A DNA stretch of 64,000 nucleotides from Flavobacterium degerlachei (GTDB taxonomy: Bacteria > Bacteroidota > Bacteroidia > Flavobacteriales > Flavobacteriaceae), in contig NZ_FNMV01000008.1 in NCBI RefSeq assembly GCF_900106645.1, forward strand, positions 124,001-188,000, in the 5' to 3' direction. A program made the position numbers and the translations under genes. The notes under the pieces are model-generated. The model did no database searches. It saw only the letters and a list, made by a program, of their open reading frames with translations, and was not told the DNA's origin. Positions 35,473-43,475 of the stretch are shown here, piece by piece. Position 1 is the stretch's first letter, and each line of letters begins with the position of its first letter.

Positions 35473-35826
35473 TTACTCCCATTTATTATCCTTGTCTTTA
35501 TCCATAAATTCTTTAATTTTATTTTCTTCCCAATCAGGTCCAAAAAATATATTTCTTCCAAAAACCGACAATCCGTGCGCCATTAAGCCAATTCCCCAGA
35601 AGAAAACGGTATTCCAGGTTTGCCATTGCCAAAACACTTCGTCCCCAATCATACTCCTGTTAAAAATAGAAATCAATATAAAGGCATTTACCAGCACGTA
35701 AACCAATAAGTGAATATAGAACCCTTTAATCCTTTTTACTCTTTTATACGCCATGTCATAACGCGCATCAGGACTGTCAATGCCTGAAACAGTATTCTCG
35801 AACAATCGTCTTCTTAATCGTCCCAT
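35473..35826 (-). CDS. 2TM domain protein
   Basis: 117 residues. After a basic N-terminus (MGRLRRRLFENTVSG) comes the 2TM domain: YDMAYKRVKRIKGFYIHLLVYVLVNAFILI, then VFFWGIGLMAHGLSVFG as second helix and a tail GPDWEENKIKEFMDKD. This small domain is typical of Flavobacteriia and often sits beside or is fused to LytS-type kinases. It is the most divergent of the four copies in this locus. Probably an inner-membrane accessory of the adjacent two-component system (inference). Confidence 0.85.
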   Translation of the reverse strand: MGRLRRRLFENTVSGIDSPDARYDMAYKRVKRIKGFYIHLLVYVLVNAFILISIFNRSMIGDEVFWQWQTWNTVFFWGIGLMAHGLSVFGRNIFFGPDWEENKIKEFMDKDKDNKWE

Positions 35827-35841
35827 GTGGTTTGAATTTTA

Positions 35842-36153
35842 TTATTTCCAATTTCCTTTTTGTTCTTTCTCTTTTTCTTTCTCCATAAACTCTTTAATTT
35901 TTTGTTCCTCCCAGTCTTTCCCTAGAAATGGCATATAATTAAAGACTTTCATTCCGTGAATAAACACACCTATCCCCCATCCGAACAGCGGCCAAAAAAA
36001 CCATAAATAGCTGGGTGATGTAGCTAAATTAATCGCTAAGAGTCCGATATTAACAACTACATAAGCAGTCAAATTACCGTAAAACCCTTTAATTTCTTCC
36101 ACCCGTTTTTTAGCTTTAAAATAGCGATCTTCGTTTTGATATTTATTCTCCAT
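35842..36153 (-). CDS. 2TM domain protein
   Basis: 103 residues from the ATG at 36153 (MENKYQNEDRYF). An in-frame ATG at 36165 lies inside the stop region of the gene upstream and would add MEIV. The 2TM pattern is intact (KRVEEIKGFYGNLTAYVVV, GWGIGVFIHGMKVF, LGKDWEEQKIKEFM). It begins 3 bp after the upstream 2TM gene. The first 45 bp are nearly identical to those of that gene. Confidence 0.85.
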   Translation of the reverse strand: MENKYQNEDRYFKAKKRVEEIKGFYGNLTAYVVVNIGLLAINLATSPSYLWFFWPLFGWGIGVFIHGMKVFNYMPFLGKDWEEQKIKEFMEKEKEKEQKGNWK

Positions 36154-36220
36154 GACTATTTCCATGTTTGTTTATTATCTTCTTTATTTAAAATCTCTTG
36201 AATTTTCCTTTCTTCCCAGT
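36105..36220. repeat. Direct repeat copy 1 at a 2TM gene junction
   Basis: About 115 bp spanning the end of one 2TM gene and the start of the next. It is near-identical to 36398-36513, offset 293 bp, which is exactly one gene unit. Confidence 0.85.
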
Positions 36221-36446
36221 AATCGTTAAATACATAAACTTTACAGGCATGAATCAATAAAGGAATTCCTCCACCAAGTACTGAATACCAAAACCATTGT
36301 TCTTCAGGAGTGAATTTCAGGTTAATAAAAATTATTGTAGGAGTTACGCTAAAATATATGAGCAAATGCAAATAGAATGCTTTGATTTTATTGAATCTTT
36401 TTTTAGCTTTAAAATAGCTGTCTTCGTTTTGATATTTATTCTCCAT
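36156..36446 (-). CDS. 2TM domain protein, duplicate
   Basis: 96 residues from the ATG at 36446 (MENKYQNEDSYF). Same layout as its neighbours (KRFNKIKAFYLHLLIYFSV, GGGIPLLIHACKVY, YWEERKIQEILNKED). Its C-terminal 19 residues are identical to the C-terminus of the upstream histidine kinase, and its N-terminal 12 residues match the downstream copy, so it looks like a duplicate made by unequal exchange. Confidence 0.85.
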   Translation of the reverse strand: MENKYQNEDSYFKAKKRFNKIKAFYLHLLIYFSVTPTIIFINLKFTPEEQWFWYSVLGGGIPLLIHACKVYVFNDYWEERKIQEILNKEDNKQTWK

Positions 36447-36513
36447 GACTATTTCCATGTTTGTTTATTATCTTCTTTATTTAAAATCTCTTGAATTTTT
36501 CTTTCTTCCCAGT
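36398..36513. repeat. Direct repeat copy 2 at the kinase/2TM junction
   Basis: Second copy of the junction repeat, spanning the C-terminus of the fused histidine kinase and the start of the following 2TM gene. Only a few mismatches against 36105-36220. Confidence 0.85.
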
Positions 36514-37786
36514 TCGAGCTATATCCAAAAACCTTAAGAGCATGCATTATCAGTCCAAAACCCCAACCTCCAGCAGAGAACCAGAACCATTGATATTGAG
36601 GAGAATACCTGAGATTTATGAAAATTAAAAAAGGAATTACAATACAATACGAAATCAGGTTTCCATAAAATCCTTTCAATTCTTCCACTCTCTTTTTTGC
36701 CCTAAAATAAGCATTGTTTTCATTATAATCTGTCGTTGTTTCCATGACTGATATTTGTTTGGTCAAAATGGGTATTTTGACCGTGAATACTTTTTCATTT
36801 TGTCCTATCAAAACTTTCCTTTCGGTTATAATTCCGTATCGATTGATGATATTTTGTAATCCTACTCCTTTACGATCTTGCAGCACTTCTTTCTTTTGAT
36901 AATCATTTTCAACAACCAAATAGCCGTTTTTAACAAAAATCCGAATATGCAATGGCCTTTTTTCACTTACTACATTGTGCTTAACCGTATTTTCGAGCAA
37001 CAACTGTAAGGAAAGCGGAACTACTTTTGCTTCTGGATTAATTATTGACGTGGGAAGTTCATAAAACAAACTATTCTCAAAACGCATTTTAAGCAAATTC
37101 ATATAGGTTTTGGCGAAAGCCAATTCCTCGTCGACTGAAACCAAATCTTTGTCTTTTTGTTCTAATACGTAGCGATATATTTTAGACAATGAAGTAGTAA
37201 ATCGCTGTGCATTTTCAGGATTTTCTTCGATCAAAGAACTCAAAACATTCAAACTATTAAAGAGAAAATGAGGATCTATTTGATTCTTTAAACTCTCAAA
37301 TTTAGCCGATGCAGTTCCAGCAATTATTTTCTGCTCTTTGACTTTGTTCTCATTATAGGCTTTGTAAAAATAAAGTGCATGAATTCCTAAAAGAACAACA
37401 AATGACACTATTGATGCAACAATATAATTAGAAGGTTGCTCCTCTTTCAAAAATGCACTTAAAGTATTTTCTTCAATTATTACATCTTCAAAAACCCTTA
37501 ATAAGAATATTACAAATAACGAAAGAACAAATGAACTTAAAAACCCAATAACCAACCTTTTAACAGCATATCTATTGTTTTTAAAAACAGAATCTAAATA
37601 CATAAAAAGTATCGCATTCACGTAATATAACGTCATCCCATAGAGCATGGTGTATAAGAAATTAACCTTTAAATGATTATCGAAAGCTACTTTCCCTCCG
37701 TTTACAACTGGTATTATTGTTAAAACAATGAATATTAAGATCGATATAAATAAAGCTCTAGGGAATTCTCTTATTAATTTATTCAT
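36449..37786 (-). CDS. LytS/YehU-type sensor histidine kinase fused to a 2TM domain
   Basis: 445 residues. Four N-terminal membrane helices (10-145), then the His_kinase domain with the phosphorylated His173 in NQIDPHFLFNSLN, SKIYRYVLEQKDKDLVSVDEEL, and an N-box PLSLQLLLENTVKHN with GVGLQNIINRY as ATP-binding part. Residues from about 350 form an added 2TM domain (YFRAKKRVEELKGFYGN). It presumably phosphorylates the LytTR regulator encoded at 34.6-35.4 kb. The 2TM module is also present as three separate downstream genes. The stop overlaps the junction repeat. Confidence 0.92.
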   Translation of the reverse strand: MNKLIREFPRALFISILIFIVLTIIPVVNGGKVAFDNHLKVNFLYTMLYGMTLYYVNAILFMYLDSVFKNNRYAVKRLVIGFLSSFVLSLFVIFLLRVFEDVIIEENTLSAFLKEEQPSNYIVASIVSFVVLLGIHALYFYKAYNENKVKEQKIIAGTASAKFESLKNQIDPHFLFNSLNVLSSLIEENPENAQRFTTSLSKIYRYVLEQKDKDLVSVDEELAFAKTYMNLLKMRFENSLFYELPTSIINPEAKVVPLSLQLLLENTVKHNVVSEKRPLHIRIFVKNGYLVVENDYQKKEVLQDRKGVGLQNIINRYGIITERKVLIGQNEKVFTVKIPILTKQISVMETTTDYNENNAYFRAKKRVEELKGFYGNLISYCIVIPFLIFINLRYSPQYQWFWFSAGGWGFGLIMHALKVFGYSSNWEERKIQEILNKEDNKQTWK

Positions 37787-37832
37787 TTAAGTTTAGTATT
37801 AAACATTAAAAAGTTCAATAGTGCCTCTCGGC

Positions 37833-38483
37833 CTATTTACAATTTTTCTGCGCTATTAATGCTCTATCCAATCCCCATTTTGGAGCGAAAGGACTTTCAG
37901 GTTTAAAAGTAGCAAAAAGTTCGATGGCTTTGTCAATTTGAGCACACATCGGCTTTGTGTCCTGTCCCCAAAATTTGGCTCCTCCAATTTCAAACTCCGC
38001 TTTTGAGAAGATTACCCTAGGATTATTTGGTGCAATTGCTTCTGCATTTGCATATAGTTCCATGGTTGGACCGGATAATTTTTGTCCGTTAGTCATTGGG
38101 TCAAAAACGATCCAGGCAGTATTTATCATGGCTTGCATCACGTACAATTCGGCATTATTTTGATCTTTTATCATTTCTACATCTAAAGCGTTTTGTGCTT
38201 TCGAAAGTAATATATTTATTTTTTCTTTATCCTTTGTACCAAAAGCGGCGGTTGTATTTACCAAAGCTACATAATAATTAGGCAACCAATTTGTTGTTTC
38301 TACTGCGGCAATTCTTTCGAATACATCAGAAGCTTCTGCGTTTTTGCCTTCTCCCCAAAGAGCAAAGGCTTTTCCCATTCCTTGTTCAAACTTGCTTGCT
38401 TTTGTTTCATTAGTTGCTACTTGGCCTTGAGCCGATAATAAAGTAATAACAAATAGTGCGAATGCGGTGATTAATTTAGTCAT
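37833..38483 (-). CDS. Secreted TPR-like protein, probable LytTR target
   Basis: 216 residues with a signal peptide (TKLITAFALFVITLLSAQGQ). The mature part is alpha-helical with TPR-like spacing (FEQGMGKAFALWGEGKNAEASDVFERIAAVE; NPRVIFSKAEFEIG). Two cysteines lie near the end. It is a conserved Bacteroidetes protein of unknown role, probably periplasmic. Upstream it has the same LytTR-type operator and promoter spacing as the TonB receptor gene, so the two are likely co-regulated; it lies between the receptor and the kinase. Confidence 0.8.
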   Translation of the reverse strand: MTKLITAFALFVITLLSAQGQVATNETKASKFEQGMGKAFALWGEGKNAEASDVFERIAAVETTNWLPNYYVALVNTTAAFGTKDKEKINILLSKAQNALDVEMIKDQNNAELYVMQAMINTAWIVFDPMTNGQKLSGPTMELYANAEAIAPNNPRVIFSKAEFEIGGAKFWGQDTKPMCAQIDKAIELFATFKPESPFAPKWGLDRALIAQKNCK

Positions 38484-38545
38484 GATTTCTAGTTTTTAAG
38501 GTTGATTGTTTTTTGATGATTGAAACGAGTTATTAATTTATACTT

Positions 38546-38616
38546 CAAAAGTATCACAGAAATACTGCGGGAAAAATTTATAATTACTGAACTGTTGAAT
38601 TTCAAGGATGAATCGT
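38546..38616 (-). promoter_or_regulatory. LytTR operator and promoter of the secreted 216-aa protein gene
   Basis: Minus-strand reading: repeats ACGATTCAT (38616-38608) and ACAGTTCAG (38595-38587) with a 12-bp spacer, fitting the LytTR consensus [TA][AC][CA]GTTN[AG][TG] at 7 of 9 and 9 of 9 positions. The -7 element TACTTTTG occupies 38553 down to 38546, exactly 33 bp beyond the second repeat. Confidence 0.7.
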
Positions 38617-38659
38617 TTTTTAGTTAGTCGAAGGTTTGAAAATCATAAAATCAAAGATC

Positions 38660-38706
38660 AGATTCCTTGAGCCTTTGTGACTTTGAGACTTTGAGACTCG
38701 GAATCT
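38660..38706. terminator. Hairpin with tandem octamers after the TonB receptor gene
   Basis: Arms AGATTCC (38660-38666) and GGAATCT (38700-38706). The loop holds three 8-bp tandem copies of CTTTGWGA (38673-38696). The minus-strand tail is T-rich. It probably ends the receptor transcript. Confidence 0.55.
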
Positions 38707-38717
38707 TTAAACTTCTT

Positions 38718-40877
38718 CTATAGATTCTTCAACTGATTGTCTTTTTTGTCTTTGCTAATAGTCCAAAAGAATCCCACAAAGAAGAACCGATCAGCGGTAG
38801 GCGTAATTTCTTTTCTATTATAAAAACCGCTAGAGTCAGGAGAATTAGCATAATCATATCCAAAGACGTTTTGCGTTCCTAAAACATTCGAAACAGAGAA
38901 ATACAGTATCTTTTGTTGGCTAATTAAATACGCCCAATTAAAACTTAAACTATTGTAGGCTTTCGTTTTTCCGTTCATGAATTGGGTTTCATTTGGATTA
39001 TTGTAGGGACGCCCCGAACTAAATGAATTGGTAAAACCTACTTGCGAACGCCAATCAGTTATGAAATACTTCGTTACAATAGACAAAGAATGATCTGCCA
39101 CAAAGCTTGGCGTTGCGGTTGTTGGATAATTTTTATAATCCCTTTCGGTATCAATATATGAGTAGGAAATCCAATATTCTAGATTTTTAATGGACTTACC
39201 ATCACGCCAAAATAAATCCAAACCTTTGGCGTAAGCCGAACCTTGATTGTTGAATATCGAATTATAGGCAATCTCTTGTGTATCGTATTTAACTAAGTTG
39301 CTGTACTCTTTATAGTAGGCTTCTGCTCTAAAAGTTTGCTTGTCTTTGGCATATTGAAAATTCAAAATATAATGCGAAGCTTTTTCGCTTTCGAATTGAT
39401 GGTATTTGGCATATTTGATATAATCGGCATTTGGACTTTGAGTAAAATCACCGTAAGCCAACGAGAACTGACTGTTTTTAGCCACTTTGTATGCCATAGA
39501 GAGTCGTGGCGAAATGGTAGTTTCATCAAGCAAGTCATTATTAGAAGCTCTTAAACCAATTTTAGCAGCAAACTTTTTTGAAAATAAAATATCTGCTTCT
39601 GTGTATGCTGCCGCAATATTAGAATTATAGCCATTCGTTTTTGCTGTTCCTAAATTTTCGGTGAAGCTTTCATCGAATTTTGTACTAAAATAATCTCCAC
39701 CAAAAGACAACTTAAAGTAATTCGAAACGTTTTTCCTCAATTTCAATTTTAAATGTGCTGCATTTTCATCGTTAACTACATTGTCTAAATTCAGTCCGAT
39801 TTTATTTTTGCTATAACCATAACTCATTCCGGTTGTGATTTGCCAATTGGCTCCGAAATTTCCTTTGTACGAAGTATTAAAATAAAAATTATCGTTTTTC
39901 AAATTCACCCTCATCTTCTCAGCTGAATTTATATTTTCCTGATTAATATCGAATTTAGAAGAATCAAAAGCAGCATACAGCTTTAGAATACCGCTATTAA
40001 AGTTATAGCGATAAACGGTTTCTCCAGACAACGATTGAAAAGGACTGTTCCAATCTACATTTTGCGGAATTGCCGCTTGATAAGGAGCCAAATTGATATA
40101 AGAAGCATTAACACTTAGTGAACTTTTTTCCCATTTTTGAGTATTTCCAAGACCAAAACCTACAGTCATTAGTGAAATATCTGTTTTATTTTGATCTGGA
40201 TTATCTTCTGTATTTAAAAGCAATACGCTAGATAAAGCTTCACCATATTCTGCTGAATAACCTCCTGTAGAAAAGGCGATTCCACTAAACAGAAAGGGAG
40301 AAAACCGACCGCGTGTAGGCAAATTATTAGTAGTTGCACCATAAGGTTGCGCTACACGAATACCATCTACAAAAGTTTGTGTTTCATTAGCTTCTCCGCC
40401 ACGAACAAACAAACGACCGTCCTCGCCTACACTTTGTGTTCCCGGTAAGGTTTGTAGAGCCGCAATAATATTCCCTGCTGAACCTGCTGTTGTGACGATA
40501 TCTAAAGAATTTAAAACAGTAACTCTTGCTTTCTCGCCAGACTCCATTGTTCCTGCAGTAATCACAACGGCATCAAGCGCGTTAAAACTTTCCTTTAAAG
40601 TGATGGTTTTTCCATGAAAATTAGCAACATCAATTTGAGTTTTTGAAGTTTCATAAATTAAAAAACTCACTACTAAAGTCTGATTGCCTTTAGCATCTGT
40701 TTCGAATGAAAAATCTCCGGTTTCATTAGTTGTCGCTCCGTCATAACTTCCTTCGATGAAAACATTGGCACCAGAAACAGCTTTACCTTTTTGATCAACT
40801 ACTTTGCCCGAAAGTGTTGTTTGGGAAAATAAAAAAGTGGTGAAGAATAAAATAATTAAAGTACTGATTGATTTCAT
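38718..40877 (-). CDS. TonB-dependent outer-membrane receptor with CarboxypepD_reg-like domain
   Basis: 719 residues. Signal peptide (STLIILFFTTFLFSQ) then a carboxypeptidase-regulatory-like domain (20-95; TLSGKVVDQKGKAVSGANVFIEG), a plug domain (about 105-215; SLDIVTTAGSAGNIIAALQTLPG, RLFVRGGEANETQTFVDGIRV) and a 22-strand barrel ending SNVLGTQNVFGYDYANSPDSS. It imports a ligand across the outer membrane using TonB energy. No SusD partner follows, so a metal or small chelate is more likely than a glycan (inference). Promoter carries a LytTR operator. Confidence 0.93.
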   Translation of the reverse strand: MKSISTLIILFFTTFLFSQTTLSGKVVDQKGKAVSGANVFIEGSYDGATTNETGDFSFETDAKGNQTLVVSFLIYETSKTQIDVANFHGKTITLKESFNALDAVVITAGTMESGEKARVTVLNSLDIVTTAGSAGNIIAALQTLPGTQSVGEDGRLFVRGGEANETQTFVDGIRVAQPYGATTNNLPTRGRFSPFLFSGIAFSTGGYSAEYGEALSSVLLLNTEDNPDQNKTDISLMTVGFGLGNTQKWEKSSLSVNASYINLAPYQAAIPQNVDWNSPFQSLSGETVYRYNFNSGILKLYAAFDSSKFDINQENINSAEKMRVNLKNDNFYFNTSYKGNFGANWQITTGMSYGYSKNKIGLNLDNVVNDENAAHLKLKLRKNVSNYFKLSFGGDYFSTKFDESFTENLGTAKTNGYNSNIAAAYTEADILFSKKFAAKIGLRASNNDLLDETTISPRLSMAYKVAKNSQFSLAYGDFTQSPNADYIKYAKYHQFESEKASHYILNFQYAKDKQTFRAEAYYKEYSNLVKYDTQEIAYNSIFNNQGSAYAKGLDLFWRDGKSIKNLEYWISYSYIDTERDYKNYPTTATPSFVADHSLSIVTKYFITDWRSQVGFTNSFSSGRPYNNPNETQFMNGKTKAYNSLSFNWAYLISQQKILYFSVSNVLGTQNVFGYDYANSPDSSGFYNRKEITPTADRFFFVGFFWTISKDKKDNQLKNL

Positions 40878-40897
40878 TTGGTTTGATTTTGATACAC

Positions 40898-40968
40898 CAA
40901 ATGTATTTTGATTGTCTCTTTTTAAAAACTTAAACTAACTGAACTGTCAAATTAGAGGGATGAGTTGT
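40898..40968 (-). promoter_or_regulatory. LytTR operator and promoter of the TonB receptor gene
   Basis: Minus strand: ACAACTCAT (40968-40960), a 12-bp spacer, ACAGTTCAG (40947-40939), then 33 bp to the -7 element TACATTTG (40905 down to 40898). Same second repeat, same spacer and same distance as the element at 38546-38616. Confidence 0.72.
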
Positions 40969-41032
40969 AAACGATAGCAATTCCATTCACTTAACTCCAC
41001 AAATATGGCCTATTTCTTTAGCATAAAAACAG

Positions 41033-41040
41033 TATTTTTG
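41033..41040 (+). promoter_or_regulatory. -7 promoter element of the YciI-like gene
   Basis: TATTTTTG, match to TAnnTTTG, 21 bp before the ATG at 41062. Confidence 0.45.
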
Positions 41041-41061
41041 TGATAACTAAATCAAACGAAA

Positions 41062-41520
41062 ATGAAAATCAGCATTGCAGTACTACTAACATTTCTATCT
41101 TTTGCGACAGTAAGAGCTCAAGAAGCCGAAGCTACATTTAATGCTTCATTGGCAAAATCATTAGGTGCTGATGACTACGGAATGAAACAATATGTTTTTT
41201 GCATCCTTAAAAAAGGGAGTAATACAACGGCCAGTAAAGAAGAACGAGCCAAATTATTTGAAGGACATATGGCCAATATTAATAAATTAGCAAAAGAAGG
41301 GAAATTAGTGGTTGCTGGTCCATTCATGGAAAACGAAAGAAATTATAGTGGCATTTTTATTTTTAATGTAACTACTGTTGATGAAGCGCTAACGCTAGTA
41401 GAAAGTGACCCAGCAGTTAAAGCAAAAATATTTGAAGTGGAGTTAACACCTTGGTACAGTAGTGCAGCATTGCAGCAAATTTCACAAATGCACGATCAAA
41501 TCGCGAAAATAAAATTTTAG
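41062..41520 (+). CDS. Exported YciI-like protein
   Basis: 152 residues with a signal peptide (KISIAVLLTFLSFATVRA). The rest is a YCII/dimeric alpha-beta barrel domain: KQYVFCILKKGSNTTASKEERAKLFEGHMANINKLAKEGKLVVAGPF, with the conserved His and Asp/Glu pairs, then VDEALTLVESDPAVKA and FEVELTPWYSS. YciI proteins are usually cytoplasmic; an exported form is known in Bacteroidetes. No enzyme activity can be assigned. First gene of a likely operon with the acetyltransferase and VOC genes (gaps of 24 and 4 bp). Confidence 0.83.
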   Translation: MKISIAVLLTFLSFATVRAQEAEATFNASLAKSLGADDYGMKQYVFCILKKGSNTTASKEERAKLFEGHMANINKLAKEGKLVVAGPFMENERNYSGIFIFNVTTVDEALTLVESDPAVKAKIFEVELTPWYSSAALQQISQMHDQIAKIKF

Positions 41521-41544
41521 ATTACAACTGAAATCAACTACAAT

Positions 41545-42102
41545 ATGAAAACTGAAAAACAAAAAATGATCGCGGGAGAACACTACTTGGGTGGCGACCC
41601 TGAGATAGTAAAAGATAGAAGGAGAGCAAAAAACTTAATGCACCGCTTAAATGTTACTGAATATAGAGTTACCAAAAAAGCACGCGAAATAATTAAGGAA
41701 CTGATTCCAAATTCAGGAGCTAATCTTTATATAGAACCACCATTTTTTTGTGATTATGGCTATAATATTAGTTGTGGTGAGAATGTGTACTTCAATGTAA
41801 ACTGCGTTGTTTTAGACTGTACCACAGTGACAATTGGTTCCAATGTGTTTTTCGCACCCAATGTTCAATTGTACACCGCCACTCACCCGCTTGAGGCAGA
41901 ATTAAGAAAAACAGTTGAAAGCGCTTTACCCATAACTATAGGTGATGATTGCTGGATAGGTGGAAATTCTGTGATTTGTCCTGGGGTTACTATAGGTAGA
42001 GGATGTGTTATTGGAGCAGGATCTGTGGTTACAAAAGATATTCCTGACAATTCACTAGCAGTAGGAAATCCTGCAAAAGTGATTCGGAAACTAAATCAAT
42101 AA
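41545..42102 (+). CDS. Maltose/galactoside O-acetyltransferase-like protein
   Basis: 185 residues of the Maa/LacA group. The N-terminal Mac cap (KQKMIAGEHYLGGDPEIV) precedes a left-handed beta helix with the usual motifs (CGENVYFNVNCVVLDC; NVQLYTATHPLEAELR with the catalytic His; CWIGGNSVICPGVTIGRG; SVVTKDIPDNSLAVGNPAKVIRKL). It transfers acetyl from acetyl-CoA to a sugar in the cytoplasm; the sugar is not predictable. It overlaps neither neighbour but lies only 4 bp before the VOC gene. Confidence 0.9.
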   Translation: MKTEKQKMIAGEHYLGGDPEIVKDRRRAKNLMHRLNVTEYRVTKKAREIIKELIPNSGANLYIEPPFFCDYGYNISCGENVYFNVNCVVLDCTTVTIGSNVFFAPNVQLYTATHPLEAELRKTVESALPITIGDDCWIGGNSVICPGVTIGRGCVIGAGSVVTKDIPDNSLAVGNPAKVIRKLNQ

Positions 42103-42106
42103 TAAA

Positions 42107-42496
42107 ATGTTACAATTAAATAAAGTACACCATATTGCCATTATTTGTTCTGACTATAGCAGATCAAAACGTTTTTATACCGAAATTTTAGGACTTACAA
42201 TACTACAAGAAATTTATCGGGAAGAACGGGATTCCTACAAACTAGATTTAGCCTTGAATGGCGACTATATTGTTGAACTTTTTTCGTTCCCTAATCCTTC
42301 TGAAAGACCTTCCCGTCCTGAAGCTTGTGGCTTACGTCATTTGGCTTTTGAAGTGAATGATATTGAGAAGACCCGTGATTTTTTAGTTCAAAAAGATATT
42401 GCTTCCGAAGAAATAAGAAAAGATGAATTTACGAGTAAACGTTTTTTCTTTATTGCAGATCCAGATGGACTTCCATTAGAATTTTATGAAATATAA
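42107..42496 (+). CDS. VOC family protein (YaeR/glyoxalase-like)
   Basis: 129 residues, a single vicinal-oxygen-chelate domain. KVHHIAIICSDYSRSKRFYTEILGL carries the first metal-binding His, VELFSFPNPSERP the second Glu, GLRHLAFEVNDIEKT the next His, and IADPDGLPLEFYEI the last Glu. This matches the YaeR subgroup rather than true glyoxalase I. Substrate unknown. Last gene of the short operon; the following 271 bp hold no gene that I can support. Confidence 0.88.
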   Translation: MLQLNKVHHIAIICSDYSRSKRFYTEILGLTILQEIYREERDSYKLDLALNGDYIVELFSFPNPSERPSRPEACGLRHLAFEVNDIEKTRDFLVQKDIASEEIRKDEFTSKRFFFIADPDGLPLEFYEI

Positions 42497-42767
42497 ACGA
42501 ATTGGATCCTAAAATCATTGTACTCATAAAGCTTTCATAAAAAATCCTGTTATGGAGTCATATCAAGGTATACTCTTTTTTTAATTCTTTAAGTTTGCAG
42601 CACTTAAAAAAACCTTATAAAAAACTAAGGTTTACAATATTCCTTCAGATAAATAATACTTTTCGAATTAATAAAGATGTCTTAGTGCGATTAAGAAAAA
42701 TACCGCAAAGATGATTTACCCTTATTCAGTATATTCATACGCTGCTAGTCTATCAAAATAAAAACCT

Positions 42768-43376
42768 ATGCCGATCAAGAAAATAAAAAAAGGATATCGT
42801 AAAACAAGGTATATCCTTTATAAAGAAACATTAATTGATTTTAAAGAGCACTTTTGGGCCTTTGTTGGTTCGTTTATAGGAATTGGAAGTATCGCTTATT
42901 TTAACTCTCATAATTTCGTAGGATCAGATGCTGTTTTTCTTATTGGTTCTTTTGGTGCCTCTAGCGTGCTTATTTACGGCATAATTCAAAGTCCGTTTTC
43001 TCAACCAAGAAACCTTATTGGAGGTCATCTTATTTCAGCATTTGTAGGTGTTACAGTACAACTTTTACTACCTGATATTATTTGGTTATCATCGGCTTTG
43101 GCAGTTTCTCTTTCGATTGTTTTAATGCAAGTCACCAGAACGCTCCATCCGCCTGGAGGCACTACTGCTTTGATAGCCGTAATTAGTTCTGATAAGATTA
43201 AGGATCTTGGTTACTGGTATGTATTGAGTCCAATACTCACTGGAGTACTTATTCTTTTATTCGTTGCCTTAGTAGTCAACAATCTGACTGAAAGCCGTAG
43301 CTATCCCACTAACAACAAATACCATAAAAAGTATCATACTTTTAGAAAACGCATAACTAAAAAGCTGCAGGCTTAG
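42768..43376 (+). CDS. HPP family membrane protein
   Basis: 202 residues with four to five membrane helices. The naming motif LHPPGGTTALIAVISS lies near residue 125, and LIGSFGASSVLIYGIIQSPFSQPRNLIGGHLISAFVGV near 58 is the other conserved block. HPP proteins are implicated in nitrite transport in plants and cyanobacteria; here it is an inference only. Both termini are lysine/arginine rich. It is a single gene. Confidence 0.87.
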   Translation: MPIKKIKKGYRKTRYILYKETLIDFKEHFWAFVGSFIGIGSIAYFNSHNFVGSDAVFLIGSFGASSVLIYGIIQSPFSQPRNLIGGHLISAFVGVTVQLLLPDIIWLSSALAVSLSIVLMQVTRTLHPPGGTTALIAVISSDKIKDLGYWYVLSPILTGVLILLFVALVVNNLTESRSYPTNNKYHKKYHTFRKRITKKLQA

Positions 43377-43444
43377 CAATTATAGCACTATAGAAATCTT
43401 ATTAACAAATCAAGTTTCTTAAAAAGATATCTAAAATTAAATTT

Positions 43445-43452
43445 TACCTTTG
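43445..43452 (+). promoter_or_regulatory. -7 promoter element of the IS1096-passenger-like gene
   Basis: TACCTTTG, match to TAnnTTTG, 23 bp before the ATG at 43476. Confidence 0.45.
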
Positions 43453-43475
43453 ACCATTCAATAAAAACAACGATT

